From: Bacteroidales bacterium
Lineage (GTDB): Bacteria > Bacteroidota > Bacteroidia > Bacteroidales > UBA932
Reading direction: 5' to 3'
Assembly: GCA_004554455.1 (NCBI GenBank)
Contig: SFMG01000008.1
Coordinates: forward strand, 1 to 64,000
Length of the DNA stretch: 64,000 nucleotides
Shown: positions 27,449 through 37,303 of the stretch, one piece after another
Layout of the letters: every line of letters begins with the position of its first letter
Position numbering within the stretch: position 1 is the stretch's first letter
Notes under the pieces: generated by a model
What the model was told of the DNA's origin: nothing
What the model saw: only the letters and a program-made list of their open reading frames with translations
Databases searched by the model: none
Program-made: the position numbers and the translations under genes

Positions 27449-27483
27449 AAAAAAAGGGCGGCAGCGGAAACCCGCCGCCGCCC
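27449..27483 (-). terminator. Terminator between the SusE/F-like gene and the amylase genes
   Basis: On the minus strand a very GC-rich stem of about 12 bp (GGGCGGCGGCGG / CCGCTGCCGCCC, one mismatch) is followed by seven T residues, 24 bp after the SusE/F-like stop. It would let the binding and transport genes be made in excess over the enzyme genes. Confidence 0.85.
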
Positions 27484-27506
27484 GGGAAGTCACAAGGTCT
27501 AGGTCA

Positions 27507-28949
27507 TTATTCGATTTTACCTGTTCCTGCGTTGAAGTCGAGAGTAACAGTCTTGCCAGCTGCTACTGGAACAGCCTGCTGATCGCCGCCTGTTGCGCGG
27601 TAAACGATCTTGCCGTCATAGATGTTGAACTCGGACTGCCACCAGTTGCCATCGTTTCCAGGAATCCTGGCATACATGCGGAGGTTACCAGCAGCTGCGG
27701 TAGTGGCAGTAGCTGTCGTACTCTTGGTGAAAGGATATTTGCCCTCATCCCAGCTGCCGAAAGCATCACCCATACCGTAAATTTCGGCAGGCATAACGGT
27801 AACCTTGTCACCGGCAAGGTCAACAATGATGGTGTAGAGGCCGTCATTCTCGACCTGGCTGTTGTTAGGAGTTATGAATCCCTCATTGGTGCCGAGTTTT
27901 GCGAAGTCACCGTTCCATTCCTTCAAAGCGCAGAACTTGAACTCAGTTTTTGTCGTCATATGGCGCACTGCCCAGAACATGCCCTCATGGCTGTGTACAG
28001 GAGTCATCTCAACGACACCCTCGGATGTCCAATCCCAGTTACCGAAATCATTGCCGATGATGTACATTGTCTCAGGAATGGTAGACTCCTGAGTAAGGTT
28101 GACGGTATAGCTGAAACCGTCTGCAATGGCACCTGCCTTAGGAGTGAGTGTGAGGGTAAGTTCGTAGAGACCTGCCTTCTCCACTTTGAGGTTGCCGAAA
28201 TCTGAGCCTACACCAAGTTTTCCTTCTGCATTTGCACCGAGTGAAACCTCAGCCTTTACGATACCTTCAGCATCGAGGTTTATCTTCCAGCCGTGGCAGG
28301 AAGCGAACTTGTACTCGCCGTTCTTTGCAAGGTTCTGGTCCTTCCATGTCCATACGATAGAACCGTCTTTGTTGACAGTTTCCTCACCGGTAGTGAAGCC
28401 CCAGCCGTTCATACCGCCGCGAACACCGAACTTAGCCCTCTGGACAATAATCTGAGCGCCGTCAGAAAGGTCACCTTTGGCATTGTTGTCGAGCACGATG
28501 TGATAGAGACCGGTCTCGGGAACAGTCATCTTTGGAGCGTTCTCACCTATCACGAGAAGTCCCTGCTGGATCTTCATGTTAGGGTTATCTGCATAGTTCT
28601 TGCAATCAGGATCATTCTCGTCATAACCGTAGTTCACCTCTGCAAGATTGGCTCCGTAGAACTTCTTGTTTCCAGCGGAATTCTCGATGAGAGCGAACTC
28701 CTTGCCACCCTCAAGATAGATGTACTTCTCGTACATTCCGGTACGGGTTGACTTGTCCACTTCGTTGATTCCGGCAGACATGGCATTCTTGGACTCCACC
28801 TTGTCAGAACCGGTGGCAGGACCGTAAACATAGAAACCGTCGAGGACGATGTCGTCAAGGTTGATGTCACCTCCGTTCTTGCCTCCGTCGCAGGAGGTAA
28901 AGGCGACCATTGCAGCCAGCATGCTGGCAAAAATCAAAGTTTTCTTCAT
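27507..28949 (-). CDS. SusE/SusF-like outer-membrane starch-binding lipoprotein
   Basis: A 480-residue lipoprotein (MVAFTSCDGG). It has an N-terminal Ig-like part and at least two repeated beta modules with the SusE/F-like motifs RGGMNGWGF, VWTWKDQNL and DFGNWDWTSEGV. SusE and SusF hold starch at the cell surface. A single protein here takes the place of the two in the Bacteroides sus locus. It lies 26 bp downstream of SusD and is followed by a strong terminator. Confidence 0.85.
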   Translation of the reverse strand: MKKTLIFASMLAAMVAFTSCDGGKNGGDINLDDIVLDGFYVYGPATGSDKVESKNAMSAGINEVDKSTRTGMYEKYIYLEGGKEFALIENSAGNKKFYGANLAEVNYGYDENDPDCKNYADNPNMKIQQGLLVIGENAPKMTVPETGLYHIVLDNNAKGDLSDGAQIIVQRAKFGVRGGMNGWGFTTGEETVNKDGSIVWTWKDQNLAKNGEYKFASCHGWKINLDAEGIVKAEVSLGANAEGKLGVGSDFGNLKVEKAGLYELTLTLTPKAGAIADGFSYTVNLTQESTIPETMYIIGNDFGNWDWTSEGVVEMTPVHSHEGMFWAVRHMTTKTEFKFCALKEWNGDFAKLGTNEGFITPNNSQVENDGLYTIIVDLAGDKVTVMPAEIYGMGDAFGSWDEGKYPFTKSTTATATTAAAGNLRMYARIPGNDGNWWQSEFNIYDGKIVYRATGGDQQAVPVAAGKTVTLDFNAGTGKIE

Positions 28950-28975
28950 AATTGGATTATTGTTTATTTGGTTGT

Positions 28976-30778
28976 TTAAAGATTCTCGTAACCAGGAGTC
29001 TGGGTCCAGACCTTGTTGCCGTTTTCGTCAACAAGGGACTTCTCGAGCACGGAGTACGGGATAGGGAACCACTTGCGGACTTCGTCCTTCTTGGTCACAT
29101 ACTCGATGTCTCCGAACTTGCCGTAACGGATAAGGTCCCTGCGTCGTACCATCTCCCAGGAAAGCTCCCTTCCCCTCTCGTCAAGCACGTCCTCGAGAGT
29201 CCAGGTGTCAGGGTCGCCATAGCACTCCTTGAAGAGGGCGACGCCTGCATTCACGTCCCTGGTGTCGTTGCGGAAGCATCTTGCCATATATGTCTGGAAG
29301 TCCTTTGACGAAGTGACAGAGGAAACTGAACCTGCTCCTCCCCTGAGAACAGCCTCCATCTTCATAAGGAGCACGTCAGGGTAGCGTACTATAGGCATGT
29401 CGTTCTCACAGTACTTGTAGGTCTGGGTCTTGTCAATCTCCCACTTGTTGAGGCGGGCACCGTCGAAGTTGTGACCATTGTTGATGTTGGTGATTCCCAC
29501 ATGGATGACGGTAGGCGTACCTTTTCCGTCATCGGCAACGACATCCTCGTCAAGATAGAGGTCCTTGCTGCCTTCGGACTGCTGTAACGGTCCTACGAAC
29601 CAGCCCCACTGCTTGTCTGTGGCAGTTCCGAGAAGATCAGGTCCGGGACCCCTCACGTCACTGTTGTAGTAGCCCTTCACCTTGCTGTTGTCGAGGAAGT
29701 CCGCAGCGGAAAGTGCAGGGGCACCCGCAGCCTTGAATATGTCAAGGAAGGACGGGCGGGCGCAGAAGCCGTTCCAGGTGTCGAGCATGGCGTTGCAGTA
29801 GTACTGCATTCCGTAGTGATGTGTGTTGAAAGGGATGCGGAGTTTGTTCTTTACTTTTCCGAAATCGTGTTCATCGTCGGTCAGACCGTTCTCCACGATT
29901 ACGAAGATATTCTCCTTGCTGCCCTCGTTGAAGATGGCGAAGTTGGAGAAATAGTCATCGGCGATGGAATACGAGCCTGCGTTGATGATATTGTCGCAGC
30001 ATCTTACGCAGTTGTCATAGAAGGATCCCTGGAACTGCTCAGGCTTCTCCACGTTTTTGAATATGTTGTCTTCGGTGCAGCCGAAACCCTCGGCATTGAG
30101 ATAGAGCCTTGCGAGCAGGGCATAAGCGAAACCCTGGGTCGTGCGGCCGTAGTTCGCCGCACGGTTGGCATCGTTCACTACCGCCATATTCGGAGCGTTC
30201 TTTTCAAGGGTCGCAACAAGATGGGACCATACGTCCTGAGGCTCGAAAAGAGGGCCTGTAGCCTCTTCGAACTTCTCTGTATAAGGGATGCGTCCGAAGC
30301 AGTCGAAGAGCTGGTAGAAGTAGTATGAGCGCATGACTTCCACCTCGCCAAGATACTGGGCATAGACCCCCTCAGTCATGGACTCCTTATAGGTGTTGAG
30401 GGTCTCGATGATCTGGTTGCAGAGTACTGCGCCCGAGACGGTCACGTTCCAGACCTCCCTGATGGCCTCACCCCTGTGATCCCAGGTATGGGTATTCTGG
30501 CGAAGCCAGTAGCCGCCGTCATTCCAGTCGTTTCCGCCGTTCCTCGGGATGCATATTCCTTCATCGGCGGTTATGGTCTGGAGTCCCCAGTAGCCCCAGT
30601 GGTCGTGGGTATATTTGAGGTTGGCGTATATCTGGCCCACCTGCATCACGACATTGGTCTCGTTGGTCATCATATCCTCCACGGTAGGGTTGCCGTAGTT
30701 GACCTCGTCAAGCATGTGGCAGGCCGGCGCACAGAGAACGAGGGCGGCAACTGCCGATGTATATATGAACTTTTTCAT
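28976..30778 (-). CDS. susD: SusD-like starch-binding lipoprotein (RagB/SusD family)
   Basis: 600 residues. Lipoprotein signal MKKFIYTSAVAALVLCAPAC, then the alpha-helical TPR-rich fold of the RagB/SusD family (RSYYFYQLFDCFGRIPY is typical) and the C-terminal SusD region DERGRELSWEMVRRRDLIR. SusD forms the lid on the SusC barrel and captures oligosaccharide. It follows susC by 9 bp. The starch assignment rests on the neighbouring GH13 and GH97 enzymes. Confidence 0.93.
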   Translation of the reverse strand: MKKFIYTSAVAALVLCAPACHMLDEVNYGNPTVEDMMTNETNVVMQVGQIYANLKYTHDHWGYWGLQTITADEGICIPRNGGNDWNDGGYWLRQNTHTWDHRGEAIREVWNVTVSGAVLCNQIIETLNTYKESMTEGVYAQYLGEVEVMRSYYFYQLFDCFGRIPYTEKFEEATGPLFEPQDVWSHLVATLEKNAPNMAVVNDANRAANYGRTTQGFAYALLARLYLNAEGFGCTEDNIFKNVEKPEQFQGSFYDNCVRCCDNIINAGSYSIADDYFSNFAIFNEGSKENIFVIVENGLTDDEHDFGKVKNKLRIPFNTHHYGMQYYCNAMLDTWNGFCARPSFLDIFKAAGAPALSAADFLDNSKVKGYYNSDVRGPGPDLLGTATDKQWGWFVGPLQQSEGSKDLYLDEDVVADDGKGTPTVIHVGITNINNGHNFDGARLNKWEIDKTQTYKYCENDMPIVRYPDVLLMKMEAVLRGGAGSVSSVTSSKDFQTYMARCFRNDTRDVNAGVALFKECYGDPDTWTLEDVLDERGRELSWEMVRRRDLIRYGKFGDIEYVTKKDEVRKWFPIPYSVLEKSLVDENGNKVWTQTPGYENL

Positions 30779-30787
30779 ATCCTTGCC

Positions 30788-33769
30788 TTATTTAAATGAG
30801 ATGTTGAGACCGAAGAGTACTGTAGCCACAGTAGGATAGAAGTCGCAGTAGTCTATACCGGCGCTCCACACGTTGGTGGTGTTGACCTCGGGATCCATTC
30901 CGCTGTAGCCCGTCAGGGTCGCGAGATTCTGGCCTGTCAGGTAGAGCCTGAGGTTGTCCACGAGGCTTTCCTCCTTGAACCTGAAGGTGTAACCGATGGT
31001 AATATTGTCTATCTTCATATAGGAACCGCTCTCGAGATAATAGTCGGAGAACTGCTCCTTGTTGGCATAAATGACGCCCTTGTCGGTCCTTACGTCCTTC
31101 ATGAAGATGTTGTCTGCTGCAGAGGAGCGGGGACCGTATGCCCACCTGGTAAGGTTGAGTATCTTGTTGCCCACAACGCCGCGCAGGAAAATCGACATGT
31201 CGAGGTTCTTGTACCTTACGCTGTTGTTCCAGCCAAAGGTGAACCAAGGCTGGGCGTTGCCCAGGGCCTGGCGATAGCCCTCTGCCGCACCGGCGCTGTC
31301 GACGACACCGCCTGCCGGGGTAGAGTAGTACCAGGTTCCGTCCTTGATGGTGAGGAGCTTGTAACCGTAGAAAGTACCTACGGACTGTCCCTCGACAAGA
31401 ATCTGGGTGTTGGTGTTCATTATACCGTTCTCACCCACGCCACCTGAAGTCGTCTCCTTGTAATTGAAGCCCTTGGAAGGGTCGGAGAGCTTTGTAATCC
31501 TGTTGTGGTTGTAGGAAAGGGTTGGGGTGGTGGTCCAGGTCCAGTTCTTGGTCTTGACCGGGACGCCGCTTATCACGAGCTCGACACCGTAGCTATGCAT
31601 CTGACCTGCGTTGGCTAGCAGGGTAGGATACTGGTAAGGAGGGGTAGGAACCTCATAGTCCCAGAGCAGGTCCTTGGTCTGACGGAAGTATGCGTCGAAA
31701 CTACCGTAGAGCCTGTTGTCGAGGAAGGCGAAGTCGAGACCGAGGTTGTACTCGAATTTCTTCTCCCAGCGGAGGTCAGGGTTGACATTCTGGCTGATGG
31801 TGTAAGTATTGACATACTTGCCGTTGTACCAGAAAGTACCGCCATTGGAGAGGAGCGCCACTGACTTCAGGTCGGAACCGAGGTTGTTTCCCGTGACACC
31901 GAAGCCCATACGGAGCTTGAGGTCGTCCACGCCCTCCTTGTCCTTCATGAAGTCCTCACCTGTGATTCTCCAGCCGAGGCTGACTGCAGGGAACCATCCC
32001 CACTTGTTGTTGATTCCGAAGCGGGAAGAACCCTCGCGCCTGATGGAAGCGGAAACGAGGTACTTCTCCGCATAGTTGTAGTTGGCCCTCGCAAAGAAAG
32101 CGGCGAGCGTGTTGGAGTTGCGGGAAGAACTTGCCTTGAGATAAGTCTTCTCTGGGTCTCCGTTACCGATCTGGTAGTACTTCATGCTCTCGGTAGGGAA
32201 GCCCTTGTTCTCCACTGACATCTCGTCATAGAGAAAGTTCTGGTAGGAGAAACCTGCAACGGCAGCGATGTTGTGCCTGCCGAAGCCGTGGGCATAGTCA
32301 ACGGTAGCCTCGAAGAGCTTGTTGAAACTTCTGTTGGAGCCTCTGCCGGCCTTGCCGGAACCCTCGATGTCCGTGGTTATCTGCCTGTTGGACCAGTAGT
32401 TCGCGTTGTCACCCTCTTCGATGGCACCGAATACGTTGATCTTGAGGCCCTCCACAGGCTTGATGTTTACGGTGGCCTTCACGGAACCCCTGAAATAGTT
32501 TCCGTCCTGGTATGACTCCTTCTGGTTCATGTTCTCCACCGGGTTGCTCAGACCTGTTCCCTGAGGCTTGTAGTAGCCCGAAACCGTAGTCTCGTCATAA
32601 ATAGGGTAGGTCGGATTGAGGGTGGCCGCCATCTTGAAATCACCGCAGAAATAGTCGTTTCGGTAGTGCATGTAGGAGAAATCGTAGCTGAGGTTGAGCC
32701 AGCCGTTGAGAGCCTTCTGGGAAGCCGCGATCTTCGCTATCACCTCGTTCCTCTCGTTGTTCCGGGCAATACCCTGAGCCTGCTTGTAGTTGACGGAAGC
32801 ACGGTAGCTGAACTTGCCGGAGGAGCCCACGATGGCTAGATTGTGGTTGTGGGTGATGGCAGCTTTCCTTGTGATTTCGGACATCCAGTCGGTCTGGTAT
32901 GGATTGCCGTTCTCATCCGTGATGAGGGTAGGGGTGATCGCGCCGCCTGAAATCTCATTGAGATTGACAAACTCCTCCGGAGTTGCCATACCAGACTTGC
33001 CGTTCTTCATTGAAACGGAAACATAGCCGGAATACTCAACCCTGGTGTTTGCCTTGTCGGAGAAGTTGTCTCCCTTCTTGGTGGTGATGATGATGACACC
33101 GTTGGTGCCTCGGGTACCGTAGATGGCTGCCGCAGAACCGTCCTTGAGAACATCCATCGAAGCTATCTCATCAGGAGAGATATTGTCGATGTTGCTCACA
33201 GGAACGCCATCCACGATGTAGAGCGGAGATGTTCCCGCTCCCTTGTCGAGAGTGGAGAAACCGCGAATCTGTACATTGAAGCCCGTCGAAGTAGGGTCAG
33301 CCGTGGTTCTGCTGATGTTCAGACCGGCAACCCTGCCCTGAAGGAGTCCTATCGGGCTGGTCTTCACACCGGCGTTGAAATCCTCGGCCTTGACGGATGC
33401 GACCGAACCGGTCACTTCCTTCTTTTTCTGTGAACCGTAACCGATTGCAACGGCCTCCTCGAGGAATATGGAGTCCTCGTCAAGCATCACGGTAGCCGGA
33501 AGCTCGGATGCCTTGAATGTCTTGGATGCATATCCGAGGCAGCCGACTTCAACCATAGCGTCAGGGCCGGACACCTTGAGGGTATATGCACCGTCGATGT
33601 CAGTGGAAGTACCCGTGGTTGTGCCGACCTCCATGATGGTCGCTCCGATAACCGGACCCACGCTGTCTTCCACGACACCCTTGACCTCATATCCGCTCTG
33701 TGCGGAAAGCTGCAGAGACCCTGCCATTGCCAGAAGCGCTGCAGCAGAAAGTGTCAAGATTCTCTTCAT
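30788..33769 (-). CDS. susC: SusC-like TonB-dependent outer-membrane transporter
   Basis: 993 residues. A signal peptide ending QLSAQ is followed by a CarboxypepD_reg-like domain (IGATIMEVGTTTGTSTDIDG), a plug with VAIGYGSQKKKEVTGSV and VLKDGSAAAIYGTRGTNGVI (the SusC/RagA signature), and a C-terminal 22-strand barrel ending in Phe-Lys. It imports maltooligosaccharides with energy from TonB. It begins 52 bp after the MFS gene on the same strand. No separate promoter box is seen in that gap, so the two may share a transcript. Confidence 0.95.
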   Translation of the reverse strand: MKRILTLSAAALLAMAGSLQLSAQSGYEVKGVVEDSVGPVIGATIMEVGTTTGTSTDIDGAYTLKVSGPDAMVEVGCLGYASKTFKASELPATVMLDEDSIFLEEAVAIGYGSQKKKEVTGSVASVKAEDFNAGVKTSPIGLLQGRVAGLNISRTTADPTSTGFNVQIRGFSTLDKGAGTSPLYIVDGVPVSNIDNISPDEIASMDVLKDGSAAAIYGTRGTNGVIIITTKKGDNFSDKANTRVEYSGYVSVSMKNGKSGMATPEEFVNLNEISGGAITPTLITDENGNPYQTDWMSEITRKAAITHNHNLAIVGSSGKFSYRASVNYKQAQGIARNNERNEVIAKIAASQKALNGWLNLSYDFSYMHYRNDYFCGDFKMAATLNPTYPIYDETTVSGYYKPQGTGLSNPVENMNQKESYQDGNYFRGSVKATVNIKPVEGLKINVFGAIEEGDNANYWSNRQITTDIEGSGKAGRGSNRSFNKLFEATVDYAHGFGRHNIAAVAGFSYQNFLYDEMSVENKGFPTESMKYYQIGNGDPEKTYLKASSSRNSNTLAAFFARANYNYAEKYLVSASIRREGSSRFGINNKWGWFPAVSLGWRITGEDFMKDKEGVDDLKLRMGFGVTGNNLGSDLKSVALLSNGGTFWYNGKYVNTYTISQNVNPDLRWEKKFEYNLGLDFAFLDNRLYGSFDAYFRQTKDLLWDYEVPTPPYQYPTLLANAGQMHSYGVELVISGVPVKTKNWTWTTTPTLSYNHNRITKLSDPSKGFNYKETTSGGVGENGIMNTNTQILVEGQSVGTFYGYKLLTIKDGTWYYSTPAGGVVDSAGAAEGYRQALGNAQPWFTFGWNNSVRYKNLDMSIFLRGVVGNKILNLTRWAYGPRSSAADNIFMKDVRTDKGVIYANKEQFSDYYLESGSYMKIDNITIGYTFRFKEESLVDNLRLYLTGQNLATLTGYSGMDPEVNTTNVWSAGIDYCDFYPTVATVLFGLNISFK

Positions 33770-33821
33770 GTCGAAAGAATTGGTTTGTTGTTATAATTAT
33801 AAATAGAAATTGTCTTTTTGC

Positions 33822-35195
33822 CTATTTGTCCATTTGCGCCGAAGACCTCTTCGCCTCGCTCACGAGGGAGACGGACAGGGCTCCGAGGAGGAGAAGGACG
33901 CCGGCGACTATGAGCATCGAGGCCTGCACTCCGCCGACGGCCTTGAGTACGAGTCCGCCGACTGCGGCGGCTACTATCTGAGGCAGGCATATCGTGCAGT
34001 TGAAAAGTCCGAGATAGCTGCCCATATGCTCTCCGCTGAGGGAGTTCGTGAGTATGGTGAACGGCAGGGCGAGCATTGCGGCCCAGGCGAAACCGATCAG
34101 GAAATAGGACAGGAATAGGACATACTGGTTGCAGATGAAGGCTGCGCTGACAAAGCCGGCCGCTCCGACGAGCAGGCTGACGATGTAGGCGGTCTTGTGT
34201 TTGCGGAACATAGGCAGGAATACGGCCCACACGAGGGAGCCGACGGCCTGAACGGCGAAAAGCACGCCCACCCAGTTGCCTGCGGCCTGATATTCTTCAG
34301 AAGTGGTTACCGGCACCCCGTTCACGGTAGGCGCGCCGAAGGCGTTGACTGCGACGGCGCCGTTGGTGTAGGTCCACATATACATGAATGCCGCCCAGCA
34401 GAAGAACTGAACCAGACCCACTGTCCAGAAGGCCTTCGGAGCGTGTATGAGCAGGCTCAGCAGACCGGCGTCTTTCTTTTTCTTTTCAGAGGCCGGATTG
34501 ATGCCGTGGAACTCCGCATATTCGGCAGGATTCATCTCCTTCACGGTGAAGAAGGTGTAGAGTACGCAAAGTATGAGTATGGCGGCTCCGACATAGAAAC
34601 TCCACTTGACCGAATCCGGAACCACACCCGCATCGGCGGTGTTCCTGATGCCCAGCCAGGTGAAGAAGATAGGGAAGAGATAGCCCACCAGGCTCCCGGC
34701 GTTGCAGAGGAAGCTCTGTATGGAATATGCAGTACCTTTCTGTTCCTCGTTGACCATATCGCCCACCATCATCTTGAACGGCTGCATCGCCATATTGATG
34801 GAGGTGTCGAGGAACATCAGCGCAAAAATGCCGAACCACATCGCAGCGTTGAGGCCGAGCAGCAGCCAGCTTGTCGAGAGATTGAAACTTCCCGCGTTAG
34901 GCAGCAGGGCCATTACTATCACGGCTATCACCGAGCCTATGAGCAGATACGGCTTGCGGCGGCCCATCCAGCCCCACCAGGTTCTGTCGGACCACTTGCC
35001 TATGAGCGGCTGAACGAGCATACCCATAAGCGGAGGAAGTATCCAGAAATAGCTGAGACTGTGGGGATCCGCGCCAAGCGTGGCGAAAATCCTGCTTATG
35101 TTTGCACTTTGCAGAGAATATGCAATCTGGACGCCGAAAAACCCGAAACTCAGGTTCACAAGCTGTCCGAAAGAAAGACGTCTTTTTGTGGACAT
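33822..35195 (-). CDS. SLC45-type MFS sugar transporter
   Basis: A 457-residue inner-membrane protein with about 12 transmembrane segments. PLIGKWSDRTW and GWMGRRKPYLLIG are the loop motifs of the SLC45/GPH-like sugar-cation symporters common in Bacteroidetes starch and maltose loci. It would carry maltose, maltooligosaccharide or glucose from periplasm to cytoplasm. It is the first gene of the locus, with a TATATTTG box 33 bp upstream, and diverges from the LytS-like sensor gene. Confidence 0.88.
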   Translation of the reverse strand: MSTKRRLSFGQLVNLSFGFFGVQIAYSLQSANISRIFATLGADPHSLSYFWILPPLMGMLVQPLIGKWSDRTWWGWMGRRKPYLLIGSVIAVIVMALLPNAGSFNLSTSWLLLGLNAAMWFGIFALMFLDTSINMAMQPFKMMVGDMVNEEQKGTAYSIQSFLCNAGSLVGYLFPIFFTWLGIRNTADAGVVPDSVKWSFYVGAAILILCVLYTFFTVKEMNPAEYAEFHGINPASEKKKKDAGLLSLLIHAPKAFWTVGLVQFFCWAAFMYMWTYTNGAVAVNAFGAPTVNGVPVTTSEEYQAAGNWVGVLFAVQAVGSLVWAVFLPMFRKHKTAYIVSLLVGAAGFVSAAFICNQYVLFLSYFLIGFAWAAMLALPFTILTNSLSGEHMGSYLGLFNCTICLPQIVAAAVGGLVLKAVGGVQASMLIVAGVLLLLGALSVSLVSEAKRSSAQMDK

Positions 35196-35227
35196 ATATT
35201 GGTTATCAGTTCATTACGTGGTATCCG

Positions 35228-35235
35228 CAAATATA
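35228..35235 (-). promoter_or_regulatory. Putative -7 box of the starch locus promoter
   Basis: TATATTTG on the minus strand fits TAnnTTTG, 33 bp before the MFS start. The expected -33 TTTG is missing, which often means that an activator is needed. Confidence 0.5.
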
Positions 35236-35322
35236 AAGAATATATACCTTTACTATATACGCGAGAGGACAGACGGCACGAAAAAACCGACGAACGGCAA
35301 GATTCGGGCGACGAACAAAAAG

Positions 35323-35353
35323 TTGGAATTCCGCCGGTAATTGATTAAATTCG
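35323..35353 (+). promoter_or_regulatory. Putative promoter of the LytS/LytTR pair
   Basis: TTG (35323-35325), 20 bp and TAAATTCG (35346-35353, one mismatch to TAnnTTTG) lie 22 bp before the ATG at 35375. The 179 bp between the two divergent genes hold both promoters and presumably regulator sites. Confidence 0.5.
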
Positions 35354-35374
35354 TGCATCATTTTGGAAAAATCC

Positions 35375-36514
35375 ATGAGGGTCTCCCTGATAATTCATAT
35401 ATATGCGCTGCTGCACGCCGCCTCAGCCATAGTCTGCCGACTCTTGGGCGTGCCGGACGAATATGTCCTCACCCTGCTGACCATAATGATGATAGTGCAG
35501 ATCTGTCTGAGGAAGCAGAAATCCCTGAACGTCATCAACTGCGCCATAGCTTTCGGCAACCTCGCCGGCTATCTTCTGGGCACCGTCATAGCTATGGTGA
35601 TTGCCAAGACGGGGATGCCGGAAATGGGCATATATCCCCTCTCCACCTTCATCACCACCGAAGCCGTGGGCTGGACCATACTTGCCCTGAGCCGTCTCTT
35701 TTCCCAGGAGACGAGCCGCGACAGGGTGACGAGGACGTGGACGGTGATTGCCATTCTGGGGGTCTATCTTACCAGAATCGCCCTGTCTCTCTGCTACAGG
35801 AAGGGTGTCTTCAACATCTCGAGGGGAACGGAGGAAGTGCTTTACTTCCTCAGCTCATTCTGCGTGATGACCCTGCTCGTGGTGCTGGTGATGGTGGGAT
35901 ACGAGATAGTGGAGCGGCGAAACGTCCGCAAAGAGAAGGAAAAACGCCATCTCGCGCAGTTCCGCTACCTGAAACTAAGCCAGCAGGTCAATCCGCATTT
36001 CCTCTTCAATTCCCTCAACGTGCTGGACTGCCTGGTGAATGACGGAGAGAGCGAAAAGGCCAGCGAATACATACGCAAGCTTTCGGGCATATACCGCTAT
36101 ATGCTAGGTCACGAGGAGCAGGTGCTGGTGAAACTTGGAGACGAGATAGAATTCACCCGCCAGTATGTGGACCTGATGATGCTGCGCTTCCCTCAGGGCC
36201 TGACAGTGAACTTCGAACTGGACGACGAGGCCCTGAAAATGTGCACGGTTCCCTGCGCAGTGCAGCTGCTGATCGAGAATGCCACCAAACACAATGCGAT
36301 TGACCGCAGGAACCCTCTGACAATAGACGTATCCGCTTCATCTTCCGAGAAGTGGCTGAGAGTGAGCAACAATCTCTGTCCCAAGCTGAGCCCTGTCAAT
36401 TCCACGGGCAAGGGGCTGAAATACATAAAGCAGCAATTCCTGGACATATCCGGAAAAGAGATTCTGATTGAACAGGACGAGATGAACTACACGGTAACCC
36501 TGCCGCTGCTCTAG
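35375..36514 (+). CDS. LytS/YehU-type sensor histidine kinase
   Basis: 379 residues. About six N-terminal transmembrane helices are followed by a His_kinase domain with QVNPHFLFNSLNVLD (phospho-acceptor His near residue 208) and a C-terminal ATPase with VPCAVQLLIENATKHN and GKGLKYI. There is no periplasmic sensor domain; the signal is probably sensed in the membrane. An in-frame TTG at 35363 precedes the ATG at 35375, but the predicted transcript start favours the ATG. It is followed by its response regulator after 15 bp and diverges from the starch locus. Confidence 0.88.
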   Translation: MRVSLIIHIYALLHAASAIVCRLLGVPDEYVLTLLTIMMIVQICLRKQKSLNVINCAIAFGNLAGYLLGTVIAMVIAKTGMPEMGIYPLSTFITTEAVGWTILALSRLFSQETSRDRVTRTWTVIAILGVYLTRIALSLCYRKGVFNISRGTEEVLYFLSSFCVMTLLVVLVMVGYEIVERRNVRKEKEKRHLAQFRYLKLSQQVNPHFLFNSLNVLDCLVNDGESEKASEYIRKLSGIYRYMLGHEEQVLVKLGDEIEFTRQYVDLMMLRFPQGLTVNFELDDEALKMCTVPCAVQLLIENATKHNAIDRRNPLTIDVSASSSEKWLRVSNNLCPKLSPVNSTGKGLKYIKQQFLDISGKEILIEQDEMNYTVTLPLL

Positions 36515-36529
36515 GGCTTATCCGGCAAT

Positions 36530-37303
36530 ATGAACACAGAAATTATGAAGATACTTATAATTGAAGACGAGCCTATGGCCCAGGCCTCGCTCGCAAAAAA
36601 CATAAGCCGTATCTGTCCGGACGCGGAGATATGCGGAATGACCTCTTCTGTGGAGGAAAGCGTCGGGTGGCTGCGCGCAAACAGGGCGGACGTCATTTTT
36701 ATGGATGTCGAGCTCTCCGACGGAAACTGCTTCGAGATCTTCCGCCAGGTAGACGTGAAGGCCGATGTGATAATGACCACGGCATACGACAATTATGCAG
36801 TAAAGGCCTTCGAGGAGGGTTCCATAGACTACCTCCTGAAGCCTATTGGCAACGAGGCCCTGCAGAGGGCACTGTCCCGCGTGCACAGGGACAATGCGGC
36901 TCCGGACTGGCAGGGCATATTCGAAAACATGATGAAAGCCAGGGAAAACGAAAAACGGTCCTGTTCCAAGGACCGCTTCATCGTGCGTTTCAATGATAAG
37001 ATAGTGCCGGTAAAGGCATCCGAGATTGCGTGTTTCTTCTCGGAAGACAAATGCAATTTCCTGGTCACCGACAATGGCAACTGCTTCGTTGTGGACGCTA
37101 CACTCGACGAGATCGCCGAGCGGCTGGACAGAGAACGCTTCTTCAGGATATCCCGCAGCTGCATAGTCTCCAGCGGGGCCATTTCGAGCATCACCCGCCT
37201 CCAGGGAGGCAGGCTGCGCATCTGTCCTTCGGTGAACGTTCCCTGCGAACTGGTCGTCAGTCGTTCCCGGAGCGAGGATTTTCTGAACTGGCTGGAGAAT
37301 TGA
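36530..37303 (+). CDS. LytTR-family response regulator
   Basis: 257 residues. The receiver domain has Asp59 in VIFMDVELSDG, TTAYD and the invariant Lys in YLLKPIG. A C-terminal LytTR DNA-binding domain (about residues 145-255) follows, with RFFRISRSCIVS. It forms a pair with the upstream sensor. Met6 (position 36545) is an alternative start. Its end overlaps the convergent acyl ligase gene by 47 bp. No target is visible, but the divergent starch locus is a candidate. Confidence 0.9.
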   Translation: MNTEIMKILIIEDEPMAQASLAKNISRICPDAEICGMTSSVEESVGWLRANRADVIFMDVELSDGNCFEIFRQVDVKADVIMTTAYDNYAVKAFEEGSIDYLLKPIGNEALQRALSRVHRDNAAPDWQGIFENMMKARENEKRSCSKDRFIVRFNDKIVPVKASEIACFFSEDKCNFLVTDNGNCFVVDATLDEIAERLDRERFFRISRSCIVSSGAISSITRLQGGRLRICPSVNVPCELVVSRSRSEDFLNWLEN

